A stretch of DNA of 64,000 nucleotides from Paenibacillus abyssi (lineage in GTDB: Bacteria; Bacillota; Bacilli; Paenibacillales; Paenibacillaceae), in assembly GCF_014640295.1 (NCBI RefSeq), contig NZ_BMGR01000010.1:124001-188000 (forward strand). The letters run 5' to 3'. The translations under genes and the position numbers were made by a program. Shown here piece after piece: positions 9,110 to 18,974 of the stretch; the first letter of the stretch is position 1, and every line of letters begins with the position of its first letter. The notes beneath the pieces are model-generated. The model was not told where the DNA came from and ran no database searches. It saw only the letters and a list, made by a program, of their open reading frames with translations.

Positions 9110-9145
9110 TTTTTCACCTCCTTTCGTGAAATTTGCCTTTGAAAA

Positions 9146-10039
9146 TTAATTCATTAAGTTAGAAACCAAGCGAGCAGTCAAATCTTCATTCTGGGCCGAC
9201 ATTTCCGCGAGGATCTGTGAGCGCGGAGCACTATCAACTGCATTCAGGATACGCAAAACCTTACTTTGACTAACTTCAGCCATTTTTAACAGCAGGTCTG
9301 CTGCGCTTGCTGCAGGCATGGATGAAAAAGTTGCATTTAACTGGGCTTCATCCAGGACAGCCGCTTCAACCGCTGTGGCCGATTGCATTCGATTCACTCT
9401 GGCTTGTAATGCCGCAATCTGTTGATCTTTTGCCGAAGTGATATCTTTCATTAAAATCGTTGCATCTGCCGCCGTTTTCGGATTCATCCGCTCCAAAATT
9501 CGTACCCGGTTCTCCGGTCTCATCGCATTTAGAATAAGTACCATCTCTTCCATTTCCATGCTTTGCATAATCGGAGCTGCTTTGCTTGGCGTAATTTGCG
9601 CATACATTGCAGCTAAGTTTTGGATATGGCTGGTGTATTCTTCGTCGTCCAGAAGCTTCTCATCATTAATCCGTTGGAGCTGCTCCACTTGGCCTTCTAA
9701 ATCAGCGATCAATTGATCTTGTTTGGTAGAATCGGCAGTAGCTTGACTGAGTTCAGCTTCTTTAGATGCCAGCAGCGCTTCAAGCTCGGTGATTCTCTTC
9801 GATGTATTTGTTGATCTAAGCGCTTCTTCTGACAGCTCGTTCTGCGCTCCCGGCGCATCCGGCAGCATGCTGCCTATGATCGGGATTTGATTGCCGATCT
9901 CGAGCGCTTTGTTTCGAAGATCTACATTAAACAGGATCAACAGCACACCGAGCAAAACGAGCGTAAAAAGAATTGGCGTCACAAAAAACATAAAACGCTC
10001 AAATCTGCTGTAGCTTCTTTCCTCTTCTAAGTCCGCCAA
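9146..10039 (-). CDS. ylxF: YlxF/MotE-like flagellar operon protein
   Basis: A 297-residue protein with one membrane span at about 15-38, a coiled coil at about 75-130, and an MgtE-N-like helical repeat (AAPIMQSMEMEEMVLILNAMRPENRVRILERMNPKTAADI-type, about 150-195). This architecture is seen in YlxF and the MotE stator-chaperone family. It sits between fliJ and fliK as in B. subtilis. A role in stator or export-apparatus placement is inferred from family and position; it is not established for this orthologue. Confidence 0.85.
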   Translation of the reverse strand: MADLEEERSYSRFERFMFFVTPILFTLVLLGVLLILFNVDLRNKALEIGNQIPIIGSMLPDAPGAQNELSEEALRSTNTSKRITELEALLASKEAELSQATADSTKQDQLIADLEGQVEQLQRINDEKLLDDEEYTSHIQNLAAMYAQITPSKAAPIMQSMEMEEMVLILNAMRPENRVRILERMNPKTAADATILMKDITSAKDQQIAALQARVNRMQSATAVEAAVLDEAQLNATFSSMPAASAADLLLKMAEVSQSKVLRILNAVDSAPRSQILAEMSAQNEDLTARLVSNLMN

Positions 10040-10080
10040 TTTATTCCCTCCTCGTTGCCCAAGGCTAGATCATTACTTCA

Positions 10081-10527
10081 CTATTGAGCCGGAATCATGT
10101 AACGGGCGGTTGCCATTTCATCCAGTTCATTCTGTTCTTTTAACTGCATGGTATGTGAGAAGCGATGAAAAGCCTGTTCCTTTGCTTTCAGCCATACCTT
10201 CTCATCTTTCATTTTTACTGATAATCTGGATTGCTCGAGCTCCACTTCTGATTTCGCTGTATGTACGTCATTGTATTTTTTGGCTATACATTCATCGATA
10301 TGGTCTAAGTAGCTTTGAAGAAGCGTCAATTCAGAAAGAGTAACGATTTGCATGGATGCGTTATGCAATTTTTCCTGCCAAGCCGCTCGATCGAGCAATA
10401 ACTGGTCCAGCTTTTGCTCCTCCGACTGAAGCTTACCCAACGCCGTTGAAAGCATCCATTCCGCCTGCGTTTTTTCACTCTTCTTCAGATCGACGATTTT
10501 CTGGTAAGGATAGTGATATCGGGCCAT
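10081..10527 (-). CDS. fliJ: Flagellar export chaperone FliJ
   Basis: Coiled-coil stalk of the export ATPase that links FliI to FlhA. The protein is almost entirely helical and charged, with the N-terminal family signature HYPYQKIVDLKKSEK. I prefer ATG at 10527 (MARYHYPYQKI, 148 residues). An in-frame ATG at 10539 lies directly on the AGGAG ribosome binding site and is unlikely. It begins eight bases after the fliI stop. Confidence 0.9.
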   Translation of the reverse strand: MARYHYPYQKIVDLKKSEKTQAEWMLSTALGKLQSEEQKLDQLLLDRAAWQEKLHNASMQIVTLSELTLLQSYLDHIDECIAKKYNDVHTAKSEVELEQSRLSVKMKDEKVWLKAKEQAFHRFSHTMQLKEQNELDEMATARYMIPAQ

Positions 10528-10535
10528 TCCATTCT

Positions 10536-11861
10536 TCATCTCCTGTAGAAGTCGATAATTAACCTTTGTTTAGCTTCTTCATAGCTGACTTTTTCACTTG
10601 TTTTTTGCTGCGTAAAACCGCGAATCATATCATGATATTGGATGGCTCGATCAATCTCTGCATTTGAACCGATCTGGTACGCCCCAATATTTATGAGATC
10701 TTCCGAATCTCTATATATAGACAGCAGTCGTTTTAATTCATTCGCTGCATCCTGTTGGTCTTCCGGCACGATGTCTTTCATTACACGGCTGACTGATGCG
10801 AGGACATCGATTGCCGGGAAATGTCCTTTATGCGCCAGCCCCCTGCTTAGAACGATATGGCCGTCAAGGATACCACGAACGGCATCGGCGATCGGTTCAT
10901 TCATATCGTCACCATCGACAAGCACGGTGTAGAAAGCAGTAATAGATCCGCTCGGTCCGGTACCTGCACGTTCCAACAGCTTTGGCAGTTCAGCAAATAC
11001 AGAAGGCGTATAACCGCGTGTTGCAGGCGGCTCGCCAATCGCCAATCCAACCTCACGCAGCGCCATTGCATATCGGGTGACTGAATCCATCATCAACATG
11101 ACGTTTAATCCGCGATCTCTAAAATACTCGGCAATCGTGGTCGCGATTAGCGCGCCTTTCATTCGGATTAATGCCGGCTGGTCGGATGTTGCAACGATAA
11201 CAACGGACCTCGCAAGTCCTTCAGGACCTAGATCCTTCTCAATAAATTCAAGCACTTCCCTGCCACGTTCGCCAATAAGCGCGATCACGTTGACATCCGC
11301 CGAAGTGTTCCGCGCAATCATGCCCAGCAGTGTGCTTTTGCCAACACCTGAACCGGCAAAAATACCGACCCGCTGGCCTTGGCCTACGGTCAAAAGTCCG
11401 TCTATTGCCCGGACACCTATACTTAGCGGTTGTACGACCCGGGGTCTAAGCAGCGGGTTGCTGGGTGTGTTATAAGTCGAATAATGAGGCATGCGGCTTG
11501 AAATGAATGATCCGTCAAGCGGCTGGCCTAACCCATCAAGCACTTTGCCTAGCAATTCCGACCCGACCTGTACGGTAAGCGGCTTTCCAGTTCCTACGAC
11601 ATCACATCCGGGACCAATCGATTGCAGATCACCAAGCGGCATCAGTATGACTTTATTGTTGCGAAAGCCGACGACCTCCGCTTTCAAAGGCTTTGCCGAT
11701 TTGGTCGGATAGATATAACATACATCGCCAACACTTGCATCGGGTCCTTCAGACTCTACCGTAAGTCCGATTACCTGTGTCACCTTACCATTGACTCTGA
11801 CGGGATCCAATGGACGTAAATGTTCGATAAAGCGATTTACATCAAGCTTGGGCATGTTCAT
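10536..11861 (-). CDS. fliI: Flagellum-specific ATPase FliI
   Basis: ATPase of the flagellar export apparatus, related to the F1 beta subunit. It has 441 residues. The P-loop AGSGVGKST is at 169-177, the Walker B-like strand VMLMMDSVTRYAMALREV near 255, and the family motif GEPPATRGYTPSVFAELPKLLERAG follows. The C-terminal regulatory helices run to the end. The start overlaps the fliH end by 20 bases and fliJ follows at once, so the soluble ATPase complex FliH-FliI-FliJ is encoded contiguously. Confidence 0.97.
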   Translation of the reverse strand: MNMPKLDVNRFIEHLRPLDPVRVNGKVTQVIGLTVESEGPDASVGDVCYIYPTKSAKPLKAEVVGFRNNKVILMPLGDLQSIGPGCDVVGTGKPLTVQVGSELLGKVLDGLGQPLDGSFISSRMPHYSTYNTPSNPLLRPRVVQPLSIGVRAIDGLLTVGQGQRVGIFAGSGVGKSTLLGMIARNTSADVNVIALIGERGREVLEFIEKDLGPEGLARSVVIVATSDQPALIRMKGALIATTIAEYFRDRGLNVMLMMDSVTRYAMALREVGLAIGEPPATRGYTPSVFAELPKLLERAGTGPSGSITAFYTVLVDGDDMNEPIADAVRGILDGHIVLSRGLAHKGHFPAIDVLASVSRVMKDIVPEDQQDAANELKRLLSIYRDSEDLINIGAYQIGSNAEIDRAIQYHDMIRGFTQQKTSEKVSYEEAKQRLIIDFYRR

Positions 11862-12696
11862 CGGATAGCCTCCGCTCTTCGCTTTGCAGCGCCAGTTGTA
11901 TAAGCTCGCGTTTGATTTCCTCCAGCTGAGTGTCTATTCTCGCATCAATGCTGCCGAATGCAGATCGAATGACACAGCCATGATCCTTAACTGTTGCATC
12001 CGGCAAAATTTGCAGCTCAGCTTGCGAATCAATCGCCAAAGCCAATTCCTCCCGGGCTGCCTGAACGAAGGATAAATATTTAGGTGCGACGCATAATGTG
12101 ATCACGCCCTGCTCCCGCTTCCTTGAAAGACATTTTCGAATCAATTCCAAAGCCATATCAGGTGAGATGGTCAACTGCTTGCCAAGTACCTTTTCAGCAA
12201 TTGCACAGCTAAGTTCAACCAAAAACGGCTCCGCTTCTTGAATGATTTGCTCTTTCATCAGATAGGCTTGCTGCAGCAGCTGGCTGGATTCACTGATTGT
12301 ATCCTCCCATTTCCTGCTGTTCTCGGCCTCAGCATGCCGGAAGCCCTCTTGATATCCTTGCTCGTAAGCGGATTGACGGACGGCCTCGACCGTTTTCTCA
12401 TCTTCAGCGCGCTTTTGAAGCCACCATGCATCAATTTGGGCGCGGGCATCATTTAACATGATCTCCGATTGCTCGGCTGCCTGTTTGATCCTTTCTTCCG
12501 CGAATGCTTCGGCATCCTGTAAAATCTGATCTCTCATTGAAATGGTTTCGTCATCAGGGCCAGGCGGTTCCTGCTCCACTACAATCTCATTCTCAATGAC
12601 AGGAGCTGGCACATATCTGTTTTCCCATTGGAGATGTTTCAAATCTTCAATCGCAATGACATGCGAGGATTTGAACAAATTAGACAACGATATCAT
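11842..12696 (-). CDS. fliH: Flagellar assembly protein FliH
   Basis: Negative regulator and tether of FliI; related to the peripheral stalk of V- and F-type ATPases. The middle is coiled-coil with many Ala/Glu/Gln residues, and the C-terminal domain (ELSCAIAEKVLGKQL onward) is the conserved FliH/V-ATPase E part. The start is uncertain: ATG at 12696 (MISLSNLFKSS) lies two bases after GGAGGAG, while TTG at 12687 is at better spacing. Either overlaps the fliG end. Position between fliG and fliI supports the call. Confidence 0.9.
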   Translation of the reverse strand: MISLSNLFKSSHVIAIEDLKHLQWENRYVPAPVIENEIVVEQEPPGPDDETISMRDQILQDAEAFAEERIKQAAEQSEIMLNDARAQIDAWWLQKRAEDEKTVEAVRQSAYEQGYQEGFRHAEAENSRKWEDTISESSQLLQQAYLMKEQIIQEAEPFLVELSCAIAEKVLGKQLTISPDMALELIRKCLSRKREQGVITLCVAPKYLSFVQAAREELALAIDSQAELQILPDATVKDHGCVIRSAFGSIDARIDTQLEEIKRELIQLALQSEERRLSDEHAQA

Positions 12697-13693
12697 CTCC
12701 TCCACCACGGGCGATAATGACCTCACCGGCTTCCTCAAGCCTGCGAATTGTCGCTACGATACGTGTCTGGGCCTCTTCAACGTCACGCAGTCTGACCGGT
12801 CCCATGAATTCCATCTCTTCTTTGAATGTTTCCGACATGCGCTTGGACATATTGCGGAAAATCGCATCACGCACCTCTTCACTAGCAACTTTGAGCGCCA
12901 GCTGAAGATCAGCATTTTCGATATCCCGGATAATCCGTTGAATCGAACGGTTATCGATGTTGACTATATCTTCAAATACAAACATCCGTTTCTTAATTTC
13001 TTCCGCCAGCTCAGGGTCCTGAATCTCAAGTGAATCGAGAATTGTACGCTCTGTTCCACGATCAACACCATTTAATATTTGAACAATTGATTCAATACCC
13101 CCTGCAATGGTGTAATCTTGTGTAACGGTAGCAGAAAGCTTCTGTTCCAAGACTCGCTCTACCTGAGATATCACTTCTGGGGAAGTGCTGTCCATCAAAG
13201 CGATTCTTCTTGCAACATCCGCTTGCTTTTCTTGAGGCAAGGACGATAGAATCGCCGCAGACTGATCGGACTGCAGATAGGATAATACCAAAGCAATGGT
13301 CTGAGAATTTTCATTTTGAATAAAGTTCAAGATCTGTCCCGGATCCGCTTTACGTGCGAAATCAAACGGCCTTACCTGCAATGTTGCAGTGAGACGATTG
13401 ATAACATCAAGCGCTTTTTGCTCGCCGAGCGCCTTCTCTAGAATCGTTTTTGCATAGGCGATGCCGCCCTGTGTAATATATTCCTGCGCCATACATATCT
13501 GATGAAATTCTGCAAGAATCGTGTCCTTTTCTATGCTGTCGACCTTACGAACATTTGCAATTTCCAGTGTTAATTGTTCGATTTCTTCATCCCGCAAATG
13601 TTTAAAGATTTGTGCCGACACTTCAGGGCCAAGTGTTATGAGCAAAATGGCCGCTTTTTGTCGTCCTGTTAGCCCTTGCATTGTTTTAGCCAT
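12680..13693 (-). CDS. fliG: Flagellar motor switch protein FliG
   Basis: Rotor protein that contacts both the MS-ring and the stator. The 337-residue protein shows the N-terminal domain (LTGRQKAAILLITLGPEVSAQIF), the middle EHPQ-like region and the C-terminal charged torque helix with LVFEDIVNIDNRSIQRIIRDIE and LALKVASEEVRDAIFRNMSKR. The ATG at 13693 has GAGGTGAG upstream; a GTG three codons earlier falls in that ribosome binding site. It sits between fliF and fliH. Confidence 0.96.
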   Translation of the reverse strand: MAKTMQGLTGRQKAAILLITLGPEVSAQIFKHLRDEEIEQLTLEIANVRKVDSIEKDTILAEFHQICMAQEYITQGGIAYAKTILEKALGEQKALDVINRLTATLQVRPFDFARKADPGQILNFIQNENSQTIALVLSYLQSDQSAAILSSLPQEKQADVARRIALMDSTSPEVISQVERVLEQKLSATVTQDYTIAGGIESIVQILNGVDRGTERTILDSLEIQDPELAEEIKKRMFVFEDIVNIDNRSIQRIIRDIENADLQLALKVASEEVRDAIFRNMSKRMSETFKEEMEFMGPVRLRDVEEAQTRIVATIRRLEEAGEVIIARGGGDDIVV

Positions 13694-13704
13694 TAGACTC
13701 ACCT

Positions 13705-15282
13705 CTATTCATCCACAAGCCATGTGCGAAGCAAATTAACAAAGTCTTCGGGCTTGCGTTTTGCCAATTGCTCCAATTGCTTCCGTACTTGACTGTCATT
13801 CGTGACGTTTTCCAGATCGATCGTCGGATATTCCACTTTGGCAGGCTGGAGAAGCTCTTCTTCTTCAATAACCGCTTGTTTACGCCGGCGGATCAACATA
13901 AATGCAAGGCCGCCGATAAGTGCCAGTGCTACGACACCAATCCCGATTGCCCAAGGCAAGGAAAGACCGGTATTGGAAGTATCACCCGTGTTGCCTGCAA
14001 ACTGCTGGGCAATAACAGACACTTTTTTTCCCATCAGCAGATCATCATCAACATTTTGTCCTGAATCCGCAAGTTGAGCGCGGACAAGAGCGGTTAGGTA
14101 ATTTGTAATTTCATTTCTGCGGTCATCGGACAATTCAGCTGCTTCAAGACCAACACTTATGGAAAGATCTTTCACGACAAAAGGACCTGAAACAATTTCA
14201 TTGGTAATTCGGTTTACATCATAATTTGTGGTGCGGGACATATCTTCAGAACTCGATGTGCCCTGTCCGTCAGTCGCTTGATAACCAGGAACATCCGTTT
14301 CGCCCGTACCTGTCACACCGCCAACTTGTCCTTCCGTACCGGTAGATGTGCTGTTGGTCTCGGACTGACTGATAATAATTCCATTGTTATTGTTATCTTC
14401 CAATGGACGCACAAGCATTTCCGTCGTGCTTTTTTGATCAAAATTCAAGCTGCTCGCAACGCTGATAACTAAACCTTCAGCACCATACATGGCACCTAAA
14501 AACTGCTGAATATTCCGTCTGATCTCATTTTCGAATTTACGTTGAATTTGAAATTGCACATCAATCGGCTGCGAAGCGCCTACCCCATTGCCGGTAAGCT
14601 TCGACGAAGGAAACAACTCGCCGCCTTCTTGACTTGTAATCGTAATATCCTCAACCGCCAAATTAGGAATCGCCGTTTTGACAAGATTGAAATATCCGTC
14701 GACTTCCGCTTGCGTAGGCCGGTAACCCGGTTTGAAGGTCATCATGATCGATGCGGATGCCTGTTCGACCTGATCGGGATTCATAAAGACCGTTTCTTCG
14801 GGAAGATTCACCAGCACATTCGTCCTTTGAATGCCGTTCATCCCATTTAACAACCTTTGAATCTCGCCGTTCAACGCATTGCGGTACATGACATTGAATT
14901 CGTTGTCGGTTCTGCCGAATGCGGATGAGCTCTGACCGAAAACATCAAAGCCAATCGAACCGTTCTGCACCAGTCCTTGCGACCCTACATCCACTCTAAC
15001 CTTGGATGCCTGCGCGCTTGGCACGGAAATGGTCGTCCCGTCAGGACCTAATTGATAAGGGATACCACTTGACTCCAGATGATTTATAATCGCTGCAGCA
15101 TCAGTCGCGTCTAAGTTTTGAAACGCTAACTCATACTCCGTTTTTGAAAAAATCATGGTAAGAAAGATAGTAGATAGGATTAAGATACCGATTGTTGCGC
15201 CGAATAACATTTTTTGTGTCTTACTTAGTTGCATCCAATATTGAGCTGCCCTCACCCGATATTGGGCGATTTTTTCGTTCAC
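13705..15282 (-). CDS. fliF: Flagellar MS-ring protein FliF
   Basis: The MS-ring subunit on which the motor is built; 525 residues. It has a first membrane span at about 23-43, ring-building motifs (ANLAVEDITITSQEG-type near 210), a low-complexity Gly/Thr/Ser loop at about 300-350, a second span at about 442-462, and a cytoplasmic C-terminus ending in the FliG-binding segment RKPEDFVNLLRTWLVDE. Length and topology are normal. It is between fliE and fliG. Confidence 0.97.
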   Translation of the reverse strand: MNEKIAQYRVRAAQYWMQLSKTQKMLFGATIGILILSTIFLTMIFSKTEYELAFQNLDATDAAAIINHLESSGIPYQLGPDGTTISVPSAQASKVRVDVGSQGLVQNGSIGFDVFGQSSSAFGRTDNEFNVMYRNALNGEIQRLLNGMNGIQRTNVLVNLPEETVFMNPDQVEQASASIMMTFKPGYRPTQAEVDGYFNLVKTAIPNLAVEDITITSQEGGELFPSSKLTGNGVGASQPIDVQFQIQRKFENEIRRNIQQFLGAMYGAEGLVISVASSLNFDQKSTTEMLVRPLEDNNNNGIIISQSETNSTSTGTEGQVGGVTGTGETDVPGYQATDGQGTSSSEDMSRTTNYDVNRITNEIVSGPFVVKDLSISVGLEAAELSDDRRNEITNYLTALVRAQLADSGQNVDDDLLMGKKVSVIAQQFAGNTGDTSNTGLSLPWAIGIGVVALALIGGLAFMLIRRRKQAVIEEEELLQPAKVEYPTIDLENVTNDSQVRKQLEQLAKRKPEDFVNLLRTWLVDE

Positions 15283-15315
15283 GATTCCACCTCACCCAAT
15301 GCTTTGCTCGTACAA

Positions 15316-15621
15316 TTATAGCTGCATCCGCATAATCTCATGATAAGCTTCAATCACCTTGTTGCGGACTTGGGAAGTGAGCTGCAAACTTAGCTGAGCT
15401 TGCTCGGCAGTAATCATAACTTCGGAAACATCCGCCTGACCGAGAATGAAACGATCGGTTACCTTACTTACAGCGTGCTCTTGCTCGTTTACCCCATCTA
15501 TCGCAGTTTTAAGAAACTCTCCAAAGCTTTTCGTGACCTCAGATGGGGTAACCGCTTGGCCGGCTGCCGATTCAATAAGCCGCGATGGCTGTCCTGCTCC
15601 AACCGTCACATTTGTAATCAT
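15316..15621 (-). CDS. fliE: Flagellar hook-basal body protein FliE
   Basis: Rod adaptor that joins the MS-ring to the FlgB rod. It has 101 residues, with the conserved FGEFLKTAIDGVNEQEHAV and the C-terminal block ISEVMITAEQAQLSLQLTSQVRNKVIEAYHEIMRMQL-like stretch typical of FliE. Position after flgC is as in B. subtilis. Confidence 0.96.
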   Translation of the reverse strand: MITNVTVGAGQPSRLIESAAGQAVTPSEVTKSFGEFLKTAIDGVNEQEHAVSKVTDRFILGQADVSEVMITAEQAQLSLQLTSQVRNKVIEAYHEIMRMQL

Positions 15622-15638
15622 TGTAATCCCTCCATTCG

Positions 15639-16088
15639 TTATTTACCGATTTCCAACGCTTTGACAAACATGGATTTGGTAGCATTCAACGCCGTCACAT
15701 TCGCTTCATACGAACGTGTGGCGGATATCATATCGACCATTTCCTTGAGCACGTCAACGTTGGGCATCTTCACATAGCCAGCAGCGTCCGCATCCGGATG
15801 ACTTGGATTGTACACCAGCTTTGAAGGCGTTCGGTCATTCATGATCTGAGTCACTTTAACGCCCCCGGACGCTTGTCCGTGTGACATTTCTCGGTTCAGA
15901 ACATCAGAAAACTTAGGTTTAATCGGCTCCATGACCGTTAATTTTCGTATGTATGGTTCAAACTGTCCGTTTACTAACTTCCCCCTCGTCGTTTCAGCAT
16001 TGGCAATATTCGAAGATATGACATCCATTCTAAGGCGCTGTGCCGTTAAGGCTGACGCACTTGCATCAAATCCGTTGTTTAATTTCAC
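15639..16088 (-). CDS. flgC: Flagellar basal-body rod protein FlgC
   Basis: Proximal rod subunit, 149 residues. The N-terminal rod/hook signature SALTAQRLRMDVISSNIANAETTR is near residue 12-35, and the C-terminal coil (MVDMISATRSYEANVTALNATKSMFVKALEIGK) forms the usual end. Its start overlaps the flgB stop by four bases (ATGA). It is the second gene of the operon. Confidence 0.97.
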   Translation of the reverse strand: MKLNNGFDASASALTAQRLRMDVISSNIANAETTRGKLVNGQFEPYIRKLTVMEPIKPKFSDVLNREMSHGQASGGVKVTQIMNDRTPSKLVYNPSHPDADAAGYVKMPNVDVLKEMVDMISATRSYEANVTALNATKSMFVKALEIGK

Positions 16089-16507
16089 CCTTGACCACTC
16101 CCATTTATGCCTGTTCGCAGCATTCGAGCCTCATGACTGACCTGTTGCACAAACAAATTGTACCGCAGCTGATTTTTGGCTAATAACGACATTTCGCGAT
16201 CAATATCGACATTGTTCACGTTGTTATTCATCACTGATAGTTGGTCCGTAACAATATGAGCTTGCGGCGCCTCGGCAGAATGTGCAAGCCCCATATGTTT
16301 GGGATGGGTCCTTTTCATCGGCAGCTGCGTGCCCGGTTCCCCCTTGTTCATTGCCTGATCCAAGATATTTTCAAAAACGACTTCGGATCTTTTGAAGTAT
16401 GGCGTGTCCGCATTAGCAATATTATTAGAAATTACTTCTTGACGCAGTTCGGCAGCATGCAGCGCACCTTCGAGTCTTCGGAACGCGGAGCCATTCAATA
16501 ATTTCAC
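16085..16507 (-). CDS. flgB: Flagellar basal-body rod protein FlgB
   Basis: First gene of the fla/che operon; proximal rod subunit of 140 residues. The rod signature LRQEVISNNIANADTPYFKR is at about 22-41, and the C-terminal region contains DIDREMSLLAKNQLRYNLFVQQV. The start codon at 16507 has GGGAGATTTCC upstream. The 226 bases before it separate it from codY, as in B. subtilis, and hold the operon's main promoter region. Confidence 0.97.
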   Translation of the reverse strand: MKLLNGSAFRRLEGALHAAELRQEVISNNIANADTPYFKRSEVVFENILDQAMNKGEPGTQLPMKRTHPKHMGLAHSAEAPQAHIVTDQLSVMNNNVNNVDIDREMSLLAKNQLRYNLFVQQVSHEARMLRTGINGSGQG

Positions 16508-16678
16508 GGAAATCTCCCGCTTTCTCAGCTTTAGTCTTTTATTAGTCTTTTATTAATTCAACAGATTTAGCTTCTTTCCTTCTTTCTTCGACAAAAGTTT
16601 ATTAAAAAAATGAGGAAACTTTGTCGATCATTACCGACATGATAATGTTCCATAAATTCCATTTCTTATACAATAAGC
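16508..16678 (-). promoter_or_regulatory. fla/che operon upstream region (candidate promoter and CodY-like box)
   Basis: AT-rich spacer between the codY terminator and flgB. On the minus strand there is a possible sigma-A pair TCGACA-N17-TAATAA (-35 at about 16621). An 11-base direct repeat, AATAAAAGACT, occurs twice in tandem at 16532-16554. A sequence with 11 of 15 matches to the CodY box (AATTTTCWGAAAATT) lies at 16644-16658. None is strong by itself. The B. subtilis fla/che promoter is repressed by CodY, which makes the box plausible. I found no convincing sigma-D site. Confidence 0.35.
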
Positions 16679-16717
16679 AAAAAGCCCTATCTTTGGTGTA
16701 AGATAGAGCTTTTAAAG
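16674..16717 (-). terminator. Intrinsic terminator after codY
   Basis: On the minus strand a hairpin AGCTCTATCTT / AAGATAGGGCT with a short loop is followed by TTTTT. It lies just beyond the codY stop and separates the hslVU-codY transcript from the flagellar operon. Confidence 0.85.
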
Positions 16718-16733
16718 GAATTAAGACCTAATT

Positions 16734-17504
16734 TTAAGTTTTTATCTTCGCTAACTCTTGAATAAGCTGGGAATTTAAAATTTTAATGTAAGTCCCCTTC
16801 ATTCCTAAAGAGCGGGTCTCAATCACCCCGGCGCTTTCAAGTTTGCGAAGTGCATTTACAATAACCGAACGGGTAATTCCTACCCGATCTGCTACTTTAG
16901 ATGCAACTAACAATCCTTCTTTACCGCTTAATTCTTCAAAAATATGCTCCACTGCTTCCAGTTCGCTGAACGACAGCGAATTGACCGCTACAGACACAAC
17001 TGCGCGGCTGCGCGCTTCAATCTCAATCTCTTCTGCTCGTTCACGCAAAATCTCCATGCCTACGATTGTTGATCCATATTCTGCAAGAATCAAATCATCA
17101 TCATCAAATGCCCCGATATTTCGCGTCAGCACCAATGTGCCTAGACGATCTCCACCGCCCTGAATCGGTACCACTGTCATGATCTCTTGTCCCGACATAT
17201 CGGGAAAGGTTTCGGAAATACCGCTATCCGGTACGACGTTAGTTACCGTTTCTTCAATGCGAAGGAATCGTTCATTGCAATCGTTGGGAAAACGAAGCTC
17301 ATCGGCAGTCGATGCGCGCAATCGCTCATGCTCCCATACTCCTACCGCCGCACAGCCAAGAATCTTGCCCTTTCGGCTTACGACAAAGATATCGGCTTGT
17401 ATAGTCGAGCATAGAACTTCAGCCATCTCTCTAAAATTTAACGCCTTACCGGCCGCACGCTGCAGCAGCCGGTTCAGCGCTCTTGTTTTTGCAAGTAACG
17501 TCAT
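16734..17504 (-). CDS. codY: GTP- and branched-chain-amino-acid-sensing repressor CodY
   Basis: Global nutritional regulator. The 256-residue protein has the N-terminal GAF domain that binds Ile/Leu/Val (starts [19 protein letters not shown], with NFREMAEVL and [13 protein letters not shown]) and a C-terminal winged helix ([28 protein letters not shown], about 205-235). ATG at 17504 is preceded by GGGAGG at seven bases; an upstream five-codon extension covers that site. It follows hslU and precedes the flagellar operon, a classic Bacillus target. Confidence 0.97.
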   Translation of the reverse strand: MTLLAKTRALNRLLQRAAGKALNFREMAEVLCSTIQADIFVVSRKGKILGCAAVGVWEHERLRASTADELRFPNDCNERFLRIEETVTNVVPDSGISETFPDMSGQEIMTVVPIQGGGDRLGTLVLTRNIGAFDDDDLILAEYGSTIVGMEILRERAEEIEIEARSRAVVSVAVNSLSFSELEAVEHIFEELSGKEGLLVASKVADRVGITRSVIVNALRKLESAGVIETRSLGMKGTYIKILNSQLIQELAKIKT

Positions 17505-17530
17505 GCATAGGCCTCCCAAAATCTGTCCAA

Positions 17531-18925
17531 CTACAATATATATTGACTCAAATCACGATTTTGTGCAATATCCCCTACTTTATCGCGGACATATTCCGGC
17601 GTGATGGTCATTTGCTCCAATGTTAAATCCGGCGCTTCAAAGGATAAATCCTCCAGCAGCTTCTCCAGAATGGTATGTAATCTCCGTGCCCCGATATTCT
17701 CGGTATTGCGGTTCACATCGGCAGCGATTGCCGCGATTTCACGAATCGCTTCATCGGAGAAAACAATCTGGATGCCTTCGGTTTCCAGTAGGGCAGAGTA
17801 CTGCTTTGTTAATGCATTTTTCGGTTCGGTCAATATTTTCACAAAGTCATCCAGGCTTAGATTGCTAAGCTCCACCCGAATCGGGAATCGGCCCTGCAGC
17901 TCGGGAATCAAATCAGCAGGCTTCGCAATATGAAAGGCGCCTGCAGCGATAAACAAGACAAAGTCTGTTTTGACCGGTCCGTATTTTGTCATAACCGTAG
18001 AGCCTTCGACGATCGGCAAAATATCCCGCTGCACCCCTTCTCTTGATACATCGGGGCCTGTGCCGCGTGAAGGACTGGCGATTTTATCGATTTCATCAAT
18101 GAAGATCATCCCGGATTGCTCAGCCCGTTTGATCGATTCTTGAATGACATCATCCATATCAATTAATTTGTTGGCTTCCTCTTGCGTCAGCACTTTACGC
18201 GCTTCGTTCACAGATAGCTTGCGTTTCTTATAACGCTTGGGCATGAACTGGCCGAACATCTCCTGCATATTCATGCCCATGCCTTCGTTGCCTTGACCGG
18301 ATAACATATCCAGCATGTTAGGCGATGCATCCTCGACCTCAATTTCGACCATTTCTTGTTCAAGTTTACCTGCAGCCAGCTGTTCCCTTACTTGATGGCG
18401 CCGCTCAATGACGGAGGTGTCCGTCTCCGGCTCTTCCTGTTCTTGCGTCTGCTGGTTGCCGAAGAGCATCTCGAACGGATTTTTCTGAGGTTTCGATTTT
18501 TTTGCTGAAGGAACGAGTAAAGAGACGAGCCTGTCAGTAGCAAGCTTTTCCGCTTTATCTTTTACCTTCTCCGTCTTTTCCGCCTTGACCATGCGGATCG
18601 AGGTCTCGACCAAGTCCCGGACCATCGATTCAACATCGCGCCCGACATAACCGACCTCAGTAAATTTAGTCGCCTCGATTTTTACAAATGGAGCGTTAAC
18701 CAGCTTTGCCAGCCTTCTCGCAATCTCCGTTTTCCCAACGCCTGTAGGTCCGATCATTAATATGTTCTTGGGAACAATCTCATCCCGAATCGCTTCATCC
18801 AGACGGCTGCGGCGATAGCGGTTGCGAAGTGCGACTGCAACCGAACGTTTGGCAAGCTTCTGTCCGACGATATATTTATCCAGTTCCGCGACAATCTGGC
18901 GCGGCGTCAACGCTTCGTTACTCAC
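17531..18925 (-). CDS. hslU: HslU/ClpY ATP-dependent protease ATPase subunit
   Basis: AAA+ unfoldase that feeds substrates to HslV. A GTG start at 18925 with GGAGGGATGCAAG upstream gives 464 residues starting [22 protein letters not shown], the usual family length; an extension of 51 codons upstream overlaps hslV and is not conserved. The P-loop [15 protein letters not shown] is near residue 60, an acidic I-domain spans about 110-240, Walker [11 protein letters not shown] lies near 270, and the C-terminal tail ends in LSQYIL, the HslV-docking end. Confidence 0.96.
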   Translation of the reverse strand: MSNEALTPRQIVAELDKYIVGQKLAKRSVAVALRNRYRRSRLDEAIRDEIVPKNILMIGPTGVGKTEIARRLAKLVNAPFVKIEATKFTEVGYVGRDVESMVRDLVETSIRMVKAEKTEKVKDKAEKLATDRLVSLLVPSAKKSKPQKNPFEMLFGNQQTQEQEEPETDTSVIERRHQVREQLAAGKLEQEMVEIEVEDASPNMLDMLSGQGNEGMGMNMQEMFGQFMPKRYKKRKLSVNEARKVLTQEEANKLIDMDDVIQESIKRAEQSGMIFIDEIDKIASPSRGTGPDVSREGVQRDILPIVEGSTVMTKYGPVKTDFVLFIAAGAFHIAKPADLIPELQGRFPIRVELSNLSLDDFVKILTEPKNALTKQYSALLETEGIQIVFSDEAIREIAAIAADVNRNTENIGARRLHTILEKLLEDLSFEAPDLTLEQMTITPEYVRDKVGDIAQNRDLSQYIL

Positions 18926-18974
18926 CTTGCATCCCTCCGTTTTCGAAAGTGGCATTACCGTTGCGTATCCGAGA

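Noticed and set aside
16600-16660. Sigma-D promoter before flgB
   Set aside because: A GTCGGTAA partly resembles the -10 (GCCGATAT), but no TAAA lies 15 bases upstream.
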